From NCBI GenBank assembly GCA_963662865.1, contig OY759969.1, positions 558,001 to 622,000 of the forward strand: DNA of 64,000 bases, written 5' to 3'. The DNA is from JAJDYQ01 sp963662865 (lineage in GTDB: Bacteria > Pseudomonadota > Gammaproteobacteria > JAJDYQ01). A program made the translations under genes and the position numbers. Below are positions 45,774 to 55,900 of the stretch, piece by piece; within the stretch, counting starts at the first letter, position 1; each line of letters starts with the position of its first letter. The notes under the pieces were generated by a model. That model was not told the DNA's origin and made no database searches. It saw only the letters and a list, made by a program, of their open reading frames with translations.

Positions 45774-46295
45774 ATGAATGCAAATAGCGGCTTTTCTCTC
45801 GTTGAGACCATTGTATCTATGGCTATAGCGTCAGTTGTCATTTTTACGGCCGTCCCGACTTTGACAGAATTTGTCGAAGATAACAGGATAGCAAGTACGA
45901 CAAATACGGTGGTGCTCTCCTTGAATCTTGCCAGGAGCGAAGCGATTAAACGTAGAAAACAGGTGACGATGAAACGTAAGGGCAGCACCGAAAGCGTATG
46001 GGAGCGGGGCTGGACTGTTTTTACTGATCATAATGGCAATGGGAACAAGGATACGGAAGATTTGTTGCTGGCCACATTCCCGGAGCTGGAGCATGGTTAT
46101 ACATTACGTACAGGAAATAACTTCAGGACCTGGATTGCTTACCTGCCTACGGGCACATCAAAATCCGGCAGCGGATTAGGCAATGATACCTTTAGAGTCT
46201 GTCCGTCTGACGGAGATGTCAATAATGCAAGTAAAGTTGTCGTGAATCAGGTCGGTCGACCCAGATTAAGAAAAACATCAAGTCAATGTCCATAG
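45774..46295 (+). CDS. FimT/GspH-type minor pseudopilin
   Basis: 173 residues from the ATG at 45774, placed so that the prepilin peptidase site 'SG|FSLVETIVSMAIASV' follows a six-residue leader; the frame is open to 45702 but those codons are not pilin-like. A GspH domain follows ('RIASTTNTVVLSLNLARSEA', 'WERGWTVFTDHNGNG') with a C-terminal Cys. Such proteins prime type IV pilus or type II secretion fibres in the inner membrane. It is alone here; no other pilus gene is adjacent. Confidence 0.85.
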   Translation: MNANSGFSLVETIVSMAIASVVIFTAVPTLTEFVEDNRIASTTNTVVLSLNLARSEAIKRRKQVTMKRKGSTESVWERGWTVFTDHNGNGNKDTEDLLLATFPELEHGYTLRTGNNFRTWIAYLPTGTSKSGSGLGNDTFRVCPSDGDVNNASKVVVNQVGRPRLRKTSSQCP

Positions 46296-46735
46296 CTGTT
46301 TCCGGGTAAAGTCTCCGGTGCCGTGGATTCACGGGACGAATCATTCATTTCTTCCCGGCACAGGCATGGTTCCTGCACTCTGAGTGATTTAGCCATGCGG
46401 CACGCCGCTCATCACGATTGTGCCGTCGATATGGACCGGGGATGCTTGTTCATCGGGCCGGATGAGCAGACTAATCGTTCAAAACAGGGTTTTCCATCAG
46501 GTGAGGCGGGATTGACAGATAGTTGTTTCGTCAGGGAGCAGATTCATTATAGCCTCTATCAAGCCATCTGTTCGGGATTGTCGGTACATGATTATTTCCG
46601 GCAGGCGAGTATGCTATCCTTCTATCCGGGATTAATTCAGATATTTCTTAGAAGGAGGTTCTGCCTGAAGTCAGAGCTTTCGTAAACAATAAGCGGTTTT
46701 TTATGTTCGTGGCAGGCTACGGCTGAGATGCAGAT
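46296..46735. other. 440 bp without a convincing gene
   Basis: A 120-codon open frame (46323-46685, plus) fills much of it, but its predicted product matches nothing recognisable, has no membrane or motif pattern and no clear ribosome binding site. Two palindrome-family copies, 46626-46652 and 46650-46687, lie at the 3' end just before metZ. Best read as spacer or eroded coding sequence. Confidence 0.4.
46650..46687. repeat. Dispersed ~30 bp palindrome (copies 6 and 7 in tandem)
   Basis: AGAAGGAGGTTCTGCCTGAA followed by GTCAGAGCTTTCGT; immediately before it (46626-46652) is 'CCGGGATTAATTCAGATATT', a second degenerate copy. Together they lie about 50-110 bp before the metZ start. Confidence 0.4.
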
Positions 46736-47920
46736 ATGTATGACAAGGACCTGGAATTGGCGGGATTTGATACCCGTGCGGTACGTTATGCGCAGCGGCG
46801 TACTGAAGAGCATGAGCATTCTGAGGCTGTTTTTACAACGTCCAGCTATGTGTTTGATAGTGCGGCGCATGCCGCAGCGGTATTCGGCGGTGAAGAAAAA
46901 GGGAATGTCTATTCCCGATTCGATAATCCCACGGTAAGAGCCTTTGAAAAGCGACTCGCATCGCTGGAAGGAGGTGAAAGCTGTGTGGCAACATCATCCG
47001 GCATGTCGGCCATTCTTTCCACGGTTATGGCTCTGCTGCAGTCAGGTGACCATTTAGTCACATCTAAAAGCCTGTTCGGTTCAACCATACGATTGTTTGA
47101 TATTTATCTGAAAAAATTTGGTATCGAAACATCCTGCGTGACGCTGTCCCGTATTGAAGAGTGGCAGGCTGCCATACAGCCGAATACCCGGATGCTTTTT
47201 GTCGAGACGCCCTCTAACCCGTTGACTGAGGTATGTGATATCGCCGAGTTGTCTGTCTTTGCGCGTCAGAGTAATGCCATTCTGGTGGTCGATAACTGTT
47301 TTTGTACGCCGGCCCTGCAAAGGCCGTTACAGCTTGGAGCCGATGTTGTTATACATTCCGCAACCAAGTATCTTGATGGTCAGGGCAGGGCGGTAGGCGG
47401 CGCGGTAGTCGGCAATCAGGGGCAGGTTGGTGATCAGGTTTTTTCCTTTTTACGTACAGCGGGACCCACTATGAGTCCGTTTAATGCCTGGATATTCAGC
47501 AGGGGGCTGGAGACCCTTTCATTACGGATGAAAGCGCATAGCGAATCGGCGGCAAAGATAGCCAACTGGTTGATTGGGCATCCCAGGGTGGCGCATGTAT
47601 ATTACCCTGGACTGAAGACGCATCCGCAATATGACATTGTGGAAAAGCAGCAGTCTGCTGGTGGTGGAATCATCGGTTTTGAGATTGATGGCGAGCGGGA
47701 AGCTGTATGGAAGGTAGTGGACAATCTTAAATTGATGTCCATCACTGCCAATCTGGGTGACGTGAAAACAACGATTACTCATCCGGCTACGACAACCCAT
47801 CACAGAATATCCGCCGAGCAGCGGGCAACCGCCGGTATTACCGATAGTCTCCTGCGCATTTCTGTCGGATTGGAAACGGTTGACGATTTAATCAATGATC
47901 TGGACAGGGCATTGGGTTAG
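46736..47920 (+). CDS. metZ: O-succinylhomoserine sulfhydrylase
   Basis: 394 residues of the Cys/Met-metabolism PLP family. 'SSGMSAILSTVMALLQSGDH', 'VDNCFCTPALQRPLQLGADV' and the PLP lysine in 'HSATKYLDGQGR' are diagnostic; 'GQGRAVGGAVVG' favours MetZ over MetB/MetC. It condenses O-succinylhomoserine with sulfide to homocysteine, bypassing trans-sulfuration. The common upstream neighbours cvpA-purF are not here. Start ATG at 46736 lacks a strong ribosome binding site. Confidence 0.92.
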   Translation: MYDKDLELAGFDTRAVRYAQRRTEEHEHSEAVFTTSSYVFDSAAHAAAVFGGEEKGNVYSRFDNPTVRAFEKRLASLEGGESCVATSSGMSAILSTVMALLQSGDHLVTSKSLFGSTIRLFDIYLKKFGIETSCVTLSRIEEWQAAIQPNTRMLFVETPSNPLTEVCDIAELSVFARQSNAILVVDNCFCTPALQRPLQLGADVVIHSATKYLDGQGRAVGGAVVGNQGQVGDQVFSFLRTAGPTMSPFNAWIFSRGLETLSLRMKAHSESAAKIANWLIGHPRVAHVYYPGLKTHPQYDIVEKQQSAGGGIIGFEIDGEREAVWKVVDNLKLMSITANLGDVKTTITHPATTTHHRISAEQRATAGITDSLLRISVGLETVDDLINDLDRALG

Positions 47921-48220
47921 AAAAGGGTTCCAGTTGGGGGCAGATTGCCGTAAATCGGATTATTTTTGATTAGTGGCCAATCTGCATCGTTGGTTTTTGC
48001 GGGTGCAGATATGCCCGGAGATTCTTACGTCACATCAGACAAGCGGCAACTGAAAAAGTATTCGGGTAAAGTATGACAACTCTTCAAGGGATGTCTTGCT
48101 GTACACTCCTGATCCCGGGTATGCAGCCAAAAAGTGATTCATAAATGGGAATATCGAAGATCTACGCTAGTAAGGGCCAGGAAATAGCAACGCCAATAGA
48201 ATTGATGGGAGTGGAAGATG
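47921..48220. other. Intergenic region after metZ
   Basis: 300 bp with no recognised gene. A 27-codon frame from 48145 ('MGISKIYASKGQEIATPIEL') ends by overlapping the start of the next small gene and could be a leader peptide or the end of a lost partner. No clear terminator is seen. Confidence 0.35.
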
Positions 48221-48403
48221 ATGGCTGATGAAGTAATCAAAGGGCTCTGGGATGTAAAAGACAATATCGCCAGGGAGCATGGCGACAGCATTGACGGTCT
48301 GGCTGATTTTATACTGGAAAAACAATCTGCTAGGATTGAAGGATTCGACCAAACAGAAAAAGAAGAAAAAGCCGGACCAGGTATTCAGCCCGGATGCTCG
48401 TAA
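48221..48403 (+). CDS. Small hypothetical protein (60 residues)
   Basis: Starts at either of two consecutive ATGs (48218/48221) with GGAG-like sequence upstream. The N-terminal half 'MADEVIKGLWDVKDNIAREH' followed by 'GDSIDGLADFILEKQ' resembles a widespread family of 60-70 residue proteins often found next to toxin-antitoxin or mobile genes; the polar C-terminal half is variable. No toxin partner is visible. Function unknown. Confidence 0.5.
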   Translation: MADEVIKGLWDVKDNIAREHGDSIDGLADFILEKQSARIEGFDQTEKEEKAGPGIQPGCS

Positions 48404-48549
48404 ACCGGCCTCGATCAGCACAAGCGTTATATGCAAGAATAAGTCAGGCCAATCGAAGGAGTTGGCGACATTGGCAGGTAACAGAGAAACCATGATGGCA
48501 TGGGTTATGATTGGCACAGTAACCCGATAATGTGCTGCACCTTACATTT

Positions 48550-49905
48550 ATGAAAACCAACTGCTTCAAGGCATACGATATTCGTGGGTGCATACCTGAT
48601 GATCTGAATGAAGCTCTGGCCTGTCGCATTGCCTATGCCTGTGCGCGGGTACTGAGGTCGAAAAGCGTAGTTGTCGGGCGCGATATTCGCCTCAGCAGCG
48701 TTGCTATCTCCACAGCGGTGATTCGTGGGTTGCGCTTGGCTGGTACCGATGTTTACGACATTGGTATGTGTGGTACCGAGAATGTTTATTTTTCCACTGC
48801 GAATGAAAAAATGTCCGGTGGCATCATGGTCACAGCAAGCCATAATCCTCCCGACTACAATGGCCTGAAAGTGATACGTGAGGATGCTCGCCCGGTAGGT
48901 CAGGAAACCGGGCTGAAGGATATTCAGGCCATGGCGGAAGACGATAGTTTGGTGTTGCCCGAAGAAGAAACGGGTGGTCTCTATAATCTTGATCCTTGGG
49001 AAGGTTATATTCTGCACTTATTGGGTTATATTGATGTGGACCGGTTAAGGCCTATGAAGGTGTTGGTGAACCCCGGCAATGGCGGTGCGGGACTTGTGAT
49101 ACGGTGTCTCAGGGGTAAAGTTCCCTTTGAGTTTATAGAAATGGACTTTGATCCGGATGGCGCCTTTCCGAATGGAGTACCCAATCCGTTACTGCCGGAA
49201 AATCAGGGCCGCACCGCTGACCGGGTTAGAGCTGAAGGGGCTGCGTTGGGTATCGCCTGGGATGGCGATTATGATCGGTGTTTCCTGTTTGATGAAAACG
49301 GCGGGTTCGTCAATGGTTACTATCTTGTTGGCCTGATTGCCGCCGAATTGTTAAGCCAGTCGCCAGGCGAGGGTATTGTTTATGATCCACGCCTGACCTG
49401 GAACACGATCAGGGTTATTGAGATCGCCGGCGGCAGGCCGCTGAAGAGCAGGGCGGGTCATTCGTTTATCAAGCAGGTCATGCGCGATGAAAACGCGGCC
49501 TATGGTGGGGAAATCAGCGGACATTACTACTTCCGGCAGTTTTCCTATTGTGACAGCGGCATGATTCCGTGGTTACTGGTGACGGCGTTGATGAGCCGTA
49601 CCGGAAAATCGCTGTCTGAGCTGGTCTCGGATTATCAGCGGAGCTTTCCGGCAAGTGACGAGATTAATACGGTTGCTGCTGATCCTGCCGATGTTATGCG
49701 CAGGGTAGAGGCTGAATTTGTCACGGATGAAGTTGAGATAGATCGAATTGATGGTATCAGCCTGGAGTTTCCGGATTGGCGCTTTAACCTGCGTGCGTCC
49801 AATACTGAGCCATTGCTGAGGCTGAATGTCGAGACGCGCAGGGACGATGCCTATCTACAGTCCCGGGTCAATGAAGTGGTGGCCAGTATCCGCAGGTATT
49901 CCTGA
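48550..49905 (+). CDS. manB: Phosphomannomutase/phosphoglucomutase
   Basis: 451 residues from 'MKTNCFKAYDIRG' at 48550; a GTG six codons upstream is less likely. Active-site phosphoserine loop 'GGIMVTASHNPPDYNGLKV', metal loop 'IAWDGDYDRCFLFDE', sugar loop 'GGEISGHYYF' and phosphate loop 'RASNTEPLLRLNVE' are all intact. It interconverts mannose-6-P/mannose-1-P (or glucose forms) for GDP-mannose and surface polysaccharide. The alternative symbol cpsG applies equally. Monocistronic by position. Confidence 0.93.
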   Translation: MKTNCFKAYDIRGCIPDDLNEALACRIAYACARVLRSKSVVVGRDIRLSSVAISTAVIRGLRLAGTDVYDIGMCGTENVYFSTANEKMSGGIMVTASHNPPDYNGLKVIREDARPVGQETGLKDIQAMAEDDSLVLPEEETGGLYNLDPWEGYILHLLGYIDVDRLRPMKVLVNPGNGGAGLVIRCLRGKVPFEFIEMDFDPDGAFPNGVPNPLLPENQGRTADRVRAEGAALGIAWDGDYDRCFLFDENGGFVNGYYLVGLIAAELLSQSPGEGIVYDPRLTWNTIRVIEIAGGRPLKSRAGHSFIKQVMRDENAAYGGEISGHYYFRQFSYCDSGMIPWLLVTALMSRTGKSLSELVSDYQRSFPASDEINTVAADPADVMRRVEAEFVTDEVEIDRIDGISLEFPDWRFNLRASNTEPLLRLNVETRRDDAYLQSRVNEVVASIRRYS

Positions 49906-50021
49906 AAGCTATGGAGATTTTTCCATAACAAACGGGTAGTTTTGGTTGATATTTTTGATCCGGTTCCTGTCAGGTAGAGTGATTTTGGTTATGATTGGCT
50001 GGTTATTATTGGAGACAAAGA

Positions 50022-51518
50022 ATGAACCAAACTCCTGACCAGCTTGTACGGCATCTGGACGATCTGCAATCCTATCTGCGTCACGAGCAGCCGATGCTGG
50101 CGTGTCTGATTGATGAGTACCGTAATCTGGACAGGCTGGCTTATAAAATGGGCCTGCTTCCGTGCAATCAGAGTTATGCTGATCAGATCTCATGGTGGCC
50201 TTTGATCTCCATCCTGGGAACTTTCTCTGCGGGTAAGTCCACTTTTATTAACGATTATCTGGAGTTCTCGCTACAACATACCGGTCATCAGGCGGTGGAT
50301 GATAAGTTTTCCGTTATCTGTTATTCATCCGATGATGAATCTCACGTGTTACCGGGGACGGCGCTGGATGCCGACCCGCGTTTTCCTTTTTATTCCATAG
50401 GGCGTGAAGTTGAGTCGGTGGCTTTGGGAGAAGGTCGTCGACTGGATAGCTATCTCCAGCTTAAAACCTGCCCCTGCGATAAACTCAAAGGCAAAATACT
50501 GATTGATTCGCCGGGGTTTGATGCCGATGACCAGCGTACAGCCACTTTACGGATCGCTGATCGCATTATAGGACGTTCAGATCTTGTGCTGGTTTTTTTT
50601 GATGCGCATCGCCCGGAACCTGGCGCTATTCGGGATACGCTTGAGCATCTTGTTGAAAAGGCGGTAGCACGGCATGATTCGACCAAGTTCATATACATTC
50701 TGAATCAGATAGATGTAACTGCAGATGAAAATGACCTGGAAGATGTTGTCGCTGCATGGCAACGGGCACTGGCCCAGAAGGGCCTGACTGCGGGCAGATT
50801 TTATCGTGTTTTTAGCTTGACGGCCTGCACACACATTGAGAATGAAGAAGCGGCACGGCGGCTGATCAAATGGCGTGAGCAGGATATGGCTGATTTGGAA
50901 CGGCGTTTCGGTCAGACTGAAATGCAGAGAGTTTATCGTGTGGCGGACAATCTGCGTCAGCTATGCACCGATATCGAGTCGGTTATTGTTCCGGATCTGG
51001 AAGAGCGGCTCTCTGACTGGCGCCGCTTTGTATTGACCGGAGATGCCATTATTTTTTCTCTTGCAATGGTATTGGTTGTTTTCTGGCTCCTGTTTGGCGG
51101 CCACTGGGAGGGCCTGTCGTATGCGTCGCCATTGCCGTTGCAGTCAATTATGGGTAGTAGGATATTAATAACGTTGCTATCCGTATTTTTGGTTGCAGCC
51201 TGTTTTATTTTTCATTTTGGCCTGCGTGGCCTGGGACGGCGTCGATATCGCCCCACAACTGACACCCTTCCCAATGGTTTGGCATCTCATAAGTATTTGG
51301 ATAAGGCATTTCTTAGATCCACCTCCGCACTGAGAAGTATATTCTGGTGGACACCCGCAGGCTGGAACATCCTGACACGTCGGCGTCTGTCGGGGATATT
51401 CGCCCGGTCTGGCGAATTTATAAGGGAGATGAACGATTTGCATATCGCACCTGATGGTGAAGAGGATTTAAGATCTGATGCTGAAACGGATAAACAGACC
51501 TGTCAGATGTCTGGTTGA
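50022..51518 (+). CDS. Dynamin-like membrane GTPase
   Basis: 498 residues from the ATG at 50022, preceded by GGAGACAAAGA. G1 'GTFSAGKST' (66-74), G3 'DSPGF' (162-166) and G4 'NQID' (228-231) define the GTPase domain; a helical middle region follows, then two membrane helices (about 345-370 and 388-408) and a short basic tail. This is the layout of bacterial dynamin-like and GTPase-of-unknown-function proteins that act at membranes. It lies upstream of the RND efflux genes on the same strand, about 90 bp away; a functional link is not shown. Confidence 0.75.
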   Translation: MNQTPDQLVRHLDDLQSYLRHEQPMLACLIDEYRNLDRLAYKMGLLPCNQSYADQISWWPLISILGTFSAGKSTFINDYLEFSLQHTGHQAVDDKFSVICYSSDDESHVLPGTALDADPRFPFYSIGREVESVALGEGRRLDSYLQLKTCPCDKLKGKILIDSPGFDADDQRTATLRIADRIIGRSDLVLVFFDAHRPEPGAIRDTLEHLVEKAVARHDSTKFIYILNQIDVTADENDLEDVVAAWQRALAQKGLTAGRFYRVFSLTACTHIENEEAARRLIKWREQDMADLERRFGQTEMQRVYRVADNLRQLCTDIESVIVPDLEERLSDWRRFVLTGDAIIFSLAMVLVVFWLLFGGHWEGLSYASPLPLQSIMGSRILITLLSVFLVAACFIFHFGLRGLGRRRYRPTTDTLPNGLASHKYLDKAFLRSTSALRSIFWWTPAGWNILTRRRLSGIFARSGEFIREMNDLHIAPDGEEDLRSDAETDKQTCQMSG

Positions 51519-51608
51519 AAAGTTGTTGAGGATGGCAGGATATGGCAGCCATTTGTCCTCGATGGGCAGGCTGGCTGATAATAGAACTTAGGCATGGGAT
51601 GGGCTGAC

Positions 51609-52802
51609 ATGAAGTTACTGGAAAAAAATCCATTGGGCGGTTTGTTGGCGCTGGTTATTAGTGGCCTGTTGCTTGGTCTGGTGCAACTGAGTCAGGCTGA
51701 GCAGGCCTCCAGGGTTTATGGTCTCCAGGGCAGGCTTCAGCAGGGAGCCGAGAATGTCAATCATGTGCCGGTGAGGGTTATGGAAATTGCCGGCACCGCA
51801 GCATTAGGCGGCGCTGTCATTCCTTTCCAGGAAGTCACGCTGGCTGCCCAGATGCCTGGACGCATTGAATACATTGCAGGTATAGAGGGTAACTGGTTTC
51901 AAAAAGATACGGAGCTGGTTCGTATAGATGACGATGACCTGCTGGCTCAGCAGCGTTCGGCTTTTGCGGAATTGGAGAACGCCTACCTCACGATGAGAAA
52001 CGCAGGTGTACAGTACAATCGTGAACTCTGGGCACCACAATCGCGCAGCATTAACCGTATCCCGGGAATGGGGATGCCAGCGCTTTTCGATCAGATGTTT
52101 ACCCGAAACTTTGGCAGTATGGCAGGTTTTGGAAGCCCGAATGTTGATCGTTACAGTGATCTCTATGCGCAGGGGACACAACTTGATCAAAGTCGTTCCA
52201 GGGTTACTCAGGCGCAGTCCCGTCTTGATGAGATCGCAGCCAGATTAAGGGATAGCCGTTCAGTGGCGCCATTTGATGGAGTAATTGCCCATAAGTTGGT
52301 TGAGGTAGGTGACACCGTACAGCCAGGTCAGCATCTAATGATGTTCTCCAATCTGGAATATTTACAGGTTAAGGTTGATGTTCCTTCCAGATTAATGCAG
52401 GGCCTGATGGAGACCGAGTTTGTGGCGGTTCGTTTGGATGATGCCGATAAGACGGTAACCAAGGGGCGCATTGCACAGAAGTATCCGATTGCGGACCCTG
52501 AGCGTTACACCGTTACGGTTAAAATTGATTTAAAAAAGGATGTGCCCGCACTTCCGGGGATGTATGCCGAAGTGATGATCCCGGAATCGAATTCCCGGAA
52601 AAAGAAGCAGATCGTTATTCCCGGTAGAGCGATAGCGAACAAGCGGCGTGGCAGCATGCCCGCCGTTTATGTGTGGAATGAAGAAAGAAAAAGAAAGGAA
52701 CGCCGCTACGTTCGTTTGGGGACGCAGATTGATAGTGAGCACATCAGCGTTCTTTCTGGTTTGAGTGAGGGTGATACGCTCGTCATTGATGATTGGCGTT
52801 GA
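51609..52802 (+). CDS. RND efflux periplasmic adaptor (membrane fusion protein)
   Basis: About 397 residues from the ATG at 51609 ('MKLLEKNPLGGLLALVIS', uncleaved anchor or signal). Lipoyl/barrel-sandwich halves 'IPFQEVTLAAQMPGRIEYIA' and 'VAPFDGVIAHKLVEVGDTVQ' flank a short helical hairpin; a beta-barrel and membrane-proximal domain follow. The hairpin carries unusual inserts rich in Arg and Gly ('NRIPGMGMPALFDQMF'). It links the RND pump to TolC; no outer-membrane gene is adjacent. It precedes the RND permease on the same strand. Confidence 0.9.
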   Translation: MKLLEKNPLGGLLALVISGLLLGLVQLSQAEQASRVYGLQGRLQQGAENVNHVPVRVMEIAGTAALGGAVIPFQEVTLAAQMPGRIEYIAGIEGNWFQKDTELVRIDDDDLLAQQRSAFAELENAYLTMRNAGVQYNRELWAPQSRSINRIPGMGMPALFDQMFTRNFGSMAGFGSPNVDRYSDLYAQGTQLDQSRSRVTQAQSRLDEIAARLRDSRSVAPFDGVIAHKLVEVGDTVQPGQHLMMFSNLEYLQVKVDVPSRLMQGLMETEFVAVRLDDADKTVTKGRIAQKYPIADPERYTVTVKIDLKKDVPALPGMYAEVMIPESNSRKKKQIVIPGRAIANKRRGSMPAVYVWNEERKRKERRYVRLGTQIDSEHISVLSGLSEGDTLVIDDWR

Positions 52803-52823
52803 GGGGGCTGCAACTTAAGGTTG

Positions 52824-52853
52824 TGGAAACCCTGATTAAATCAGAAACTCCTT
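52824..52853. repeat. Dispersed ~30 bp palindrome (copy 8)
   Basis: GGAAACCCTGATTAAATCAG then AAACTCCTT. It shares 21 bases in a row with the copy at 58867. It lies between the adaptor and the RND permease, about 85 bp before the latter's start. Confidence 0.65.
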
Positions 52854-52936
52854 GTATTTTATTTTTGGAAATTAGTACCTGGAGTGGTGAGAATGATCCA
52901 GGAGTTAATGAGTACCGAATTGGCTGAATTACAAAT

Positions 52937-55900
52937 ATGTCTGACGATCACAAAAAGTCGAAGGCGGAAGCGGGGATTACTGCGCAGAATGCAGTGATGG
53001 ATAGTACCGCATCGCAGGAGCGGAGCCTCGGGCTCGCCGGGCGCGTGGCGCAGGCGTTTATTCATTCTCCTATCACACCGTTGCTGTTCTTTGCCATGCT
53101 GGCCATGGGTCTGATGGGTCTCCTGCTAACGCCTCGTCAGGAAGATCCTCAGATCTCTGTGCCCATGATTGATATATATGTCCAGTATCCAGGAGCGACG
53201 GCGGTTGAAGTCGCCAGTCTGGCGATTGAGCCGCTGGAGCGCATTATGAGCGAAATTCCTGGCGTCAAGCATGTTTACTCTGTCGCGGAGCGTGGCCAGG
53301 GGATGGTCACCGTGCGCTTTATTGTCGGCGAGGAGATGGGCCCGTCCATCGTCAAGGTTCATGACAAGATCCAGTCGAATATGGATAAGATGCCGCCAGG
53401 TGTGCGTCCACCGCTGGTCAAGCCTGTCGGTATTGATGATGTTCCCATTGTTACATTGACTTTATGGTCCGAAAATCTGGATCAGGGGCAGTTAAGAACA
53501 CTCTCGAATGACATCTTGCAGCGCTTGAAGGAGATTCCGGATACCGGTTCGAGTTTTATCGTCGGTGGTTTGCGTGAACAGATTCGAGTCCAGGTCAGGC
53601 CAGAGCGCCTTTCCGGCTATAATGTCAGTCTGGATCAGGTTGTGCAGGCGATTCGCACGGCAAACAGTGAGCGGAAGGCAGGTGATGCGGAGTCTTCCGG
53701 TAAGTATTTCATGGTTTATACGGGTTCATTTCTGCGTGCCGCGGATGATGTTGCCGACCTTGTGATAGCCACACGCAATGGTACTCCAGTCTATGTTCGC
53801 GATGTAGCCGATGTAGCTGAAGAACCTGAAGAGCCAAAGAGTCTGGTGACATACTACAGTGGCCGCGGGCGTGATGATCGACACACCGTAAACGGTGTCC
53901 CCGCAGTAACCATTGCCATAGCAAAGAAAGTTGGCAGTAACGGCGTTACCGTAGCTGAAAATATACTCAGTAAAATCGAGTTATTGCGTAGTGATGAAAT
54001 TGAGCTGATTACACCCGATGTTCACGTTGAGGTCACACGAAATTATGGTGAGACTGCGCACAATAAGGTAAATGCCCTTATTCTGAAACTTTTTATAGCG
54101 ACAGGTGCGGTGACCATACTCGTCTGGTTTTTCCTGGGTTGGAGACCGGCTTTAGTTGTGACTCTTGTGATACCTGTCGTATTGTTGATGACTGTGTTCT
54201 CTGCCTGGGTCGGAGACTTTACGATTGACAGGGTCAGTTTATTCGCGCTGATTTTTTCCATCGGTATCCTTGTTGATGATGCCATCGTGGTCATTGAAAA
54301 CATTTATCGTCGCTGGCTGGAGAATGGTGTAACCGATACGGTGACGGCGATTGATGCAGTTCGTGAAGTCGGTAATCCGACTATTCTGGCGACATTCACT
54401 GTAGTCGCTGCCCTGATGCCAATGGCTTTTGTCAGCGGATTGATGGGGCCGTATATGTCTCCGATCCCGATGTTAGGATCGGTGGCGATGGTTATTTCAT
54501 TATTTGCGGCTTTTGTTTTTGTGCCCTATCTGGCAATGCGCATCAAACCGGGTATGGTGGCGCTGCGTAAAGCCGAAGAGGCGGAGCGTAAAGATAACGA
54601 ACGTGTTTCAAGTATCCTTGATAAAACTCTGATTCCTCTTATCGAAGATAGCAGGAAGGGTAAAATTTTTCTGGTCAGCCTGATTGTCATTTTCTTTTTT
54701 GTGTGCGCTATGTTTCTGCTGAAACTGGTGCCTGTCAAGATGTTGCCTTATGACAACAAGCCTGAATTCAGTGTTGTGACTAACATGCCTGCGGGGACGG
54801 CGCTGTCGGTAACGGCCAACCTGACGAATATGGTTGCGGAACGTATCCGTGACGAGGTGCCGCATGTTACGGCCATGCAGACCTATATTGGAACGGCCAG
54901 GCCCTTTGACTTTAACGGTATGGTTCGTCATTACTATCTGAGGGACAGGCCATGGCAGTCGGAGATACAGGTACAGTTAGCCGATAAAAATGAGCGCGGT
55001 GAATCGAGTCACGAACTGGCGGTGATGGCACGTAAAATAATCAATGAAATTGTGACTGACTACAACGACATGAATCCGGCGTCCGGTAAAGGCGTGCGTA
55101 CAACTGTGGTTGAGATGCCGCCTGGCCCGCCGGTATTACAGACAGTAGTGGCGGAAATTTATGGTCCTGATGCCGAAACACGTCGTGACGTTGCCAATCA
55201 GATGACTCAAATCTTCGAGGAAACTGAAGGCATGGCCGATGTTGATAATTATTTACAGGATGAGTTTGAAGTCTGGCGTTTTGAGGTTGATGTTGATAAA
55301 GCTGTAAGGCGTGGTATTTCTGTCGATACGATCAACCGGAACCTCTCTCTGGCTCTGGGCGAAAATCGACTGGGCGACGTTAAACGTGGTTCGGTGCTTG
55401 AACCGACCTACATTGTTCTTGAAGTGCCTTTATCTGAACGTTCCGATATGAGTCGCCTTGGAGATCTGCCGATTCCAATGTCGGATGGTCAGGAAACTAT
55501 TCCATTGGCTGAGTTAGGCGTATTTGTGCGTACACGGCACGATCACATTATCTATCACAAAGATCTCCGTCCGGTGGAGTACGTCGTGGGTGACGCAGTT
55601 GGAAGATTGGGGGCGCCTGTTTATCCTATGCTGAAAATCAATGATGCCTTGCAACTGAAAGAAAATAAGACGGTGGATGGTGTCAATATGAAAAGTACTT
55701 TTGCCGGCGCACCGGAAGATTCCGGTTACTCCGCATTTGAATGGGGTGGTGAATGGACAGTGACCTATGAAACATTCCGGGATATGGGACTGGCATTCGG
55801 TGTGGCGTTGATTGTGATCTACATCCTGGTGGTATGGGAGTTCGGTAACTTTATTATCCCGGCCATTATCATGGCACCGATCCCGCTGACACTGCTTGGT

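Noticed and set aside
46323..46685. 120-codon open frame before metZ as a gene
   Set aside because: No recognisable family, no motif or membrane pattern, no ribosome binding site, and it runs through two copies of the dispersed palindrome.
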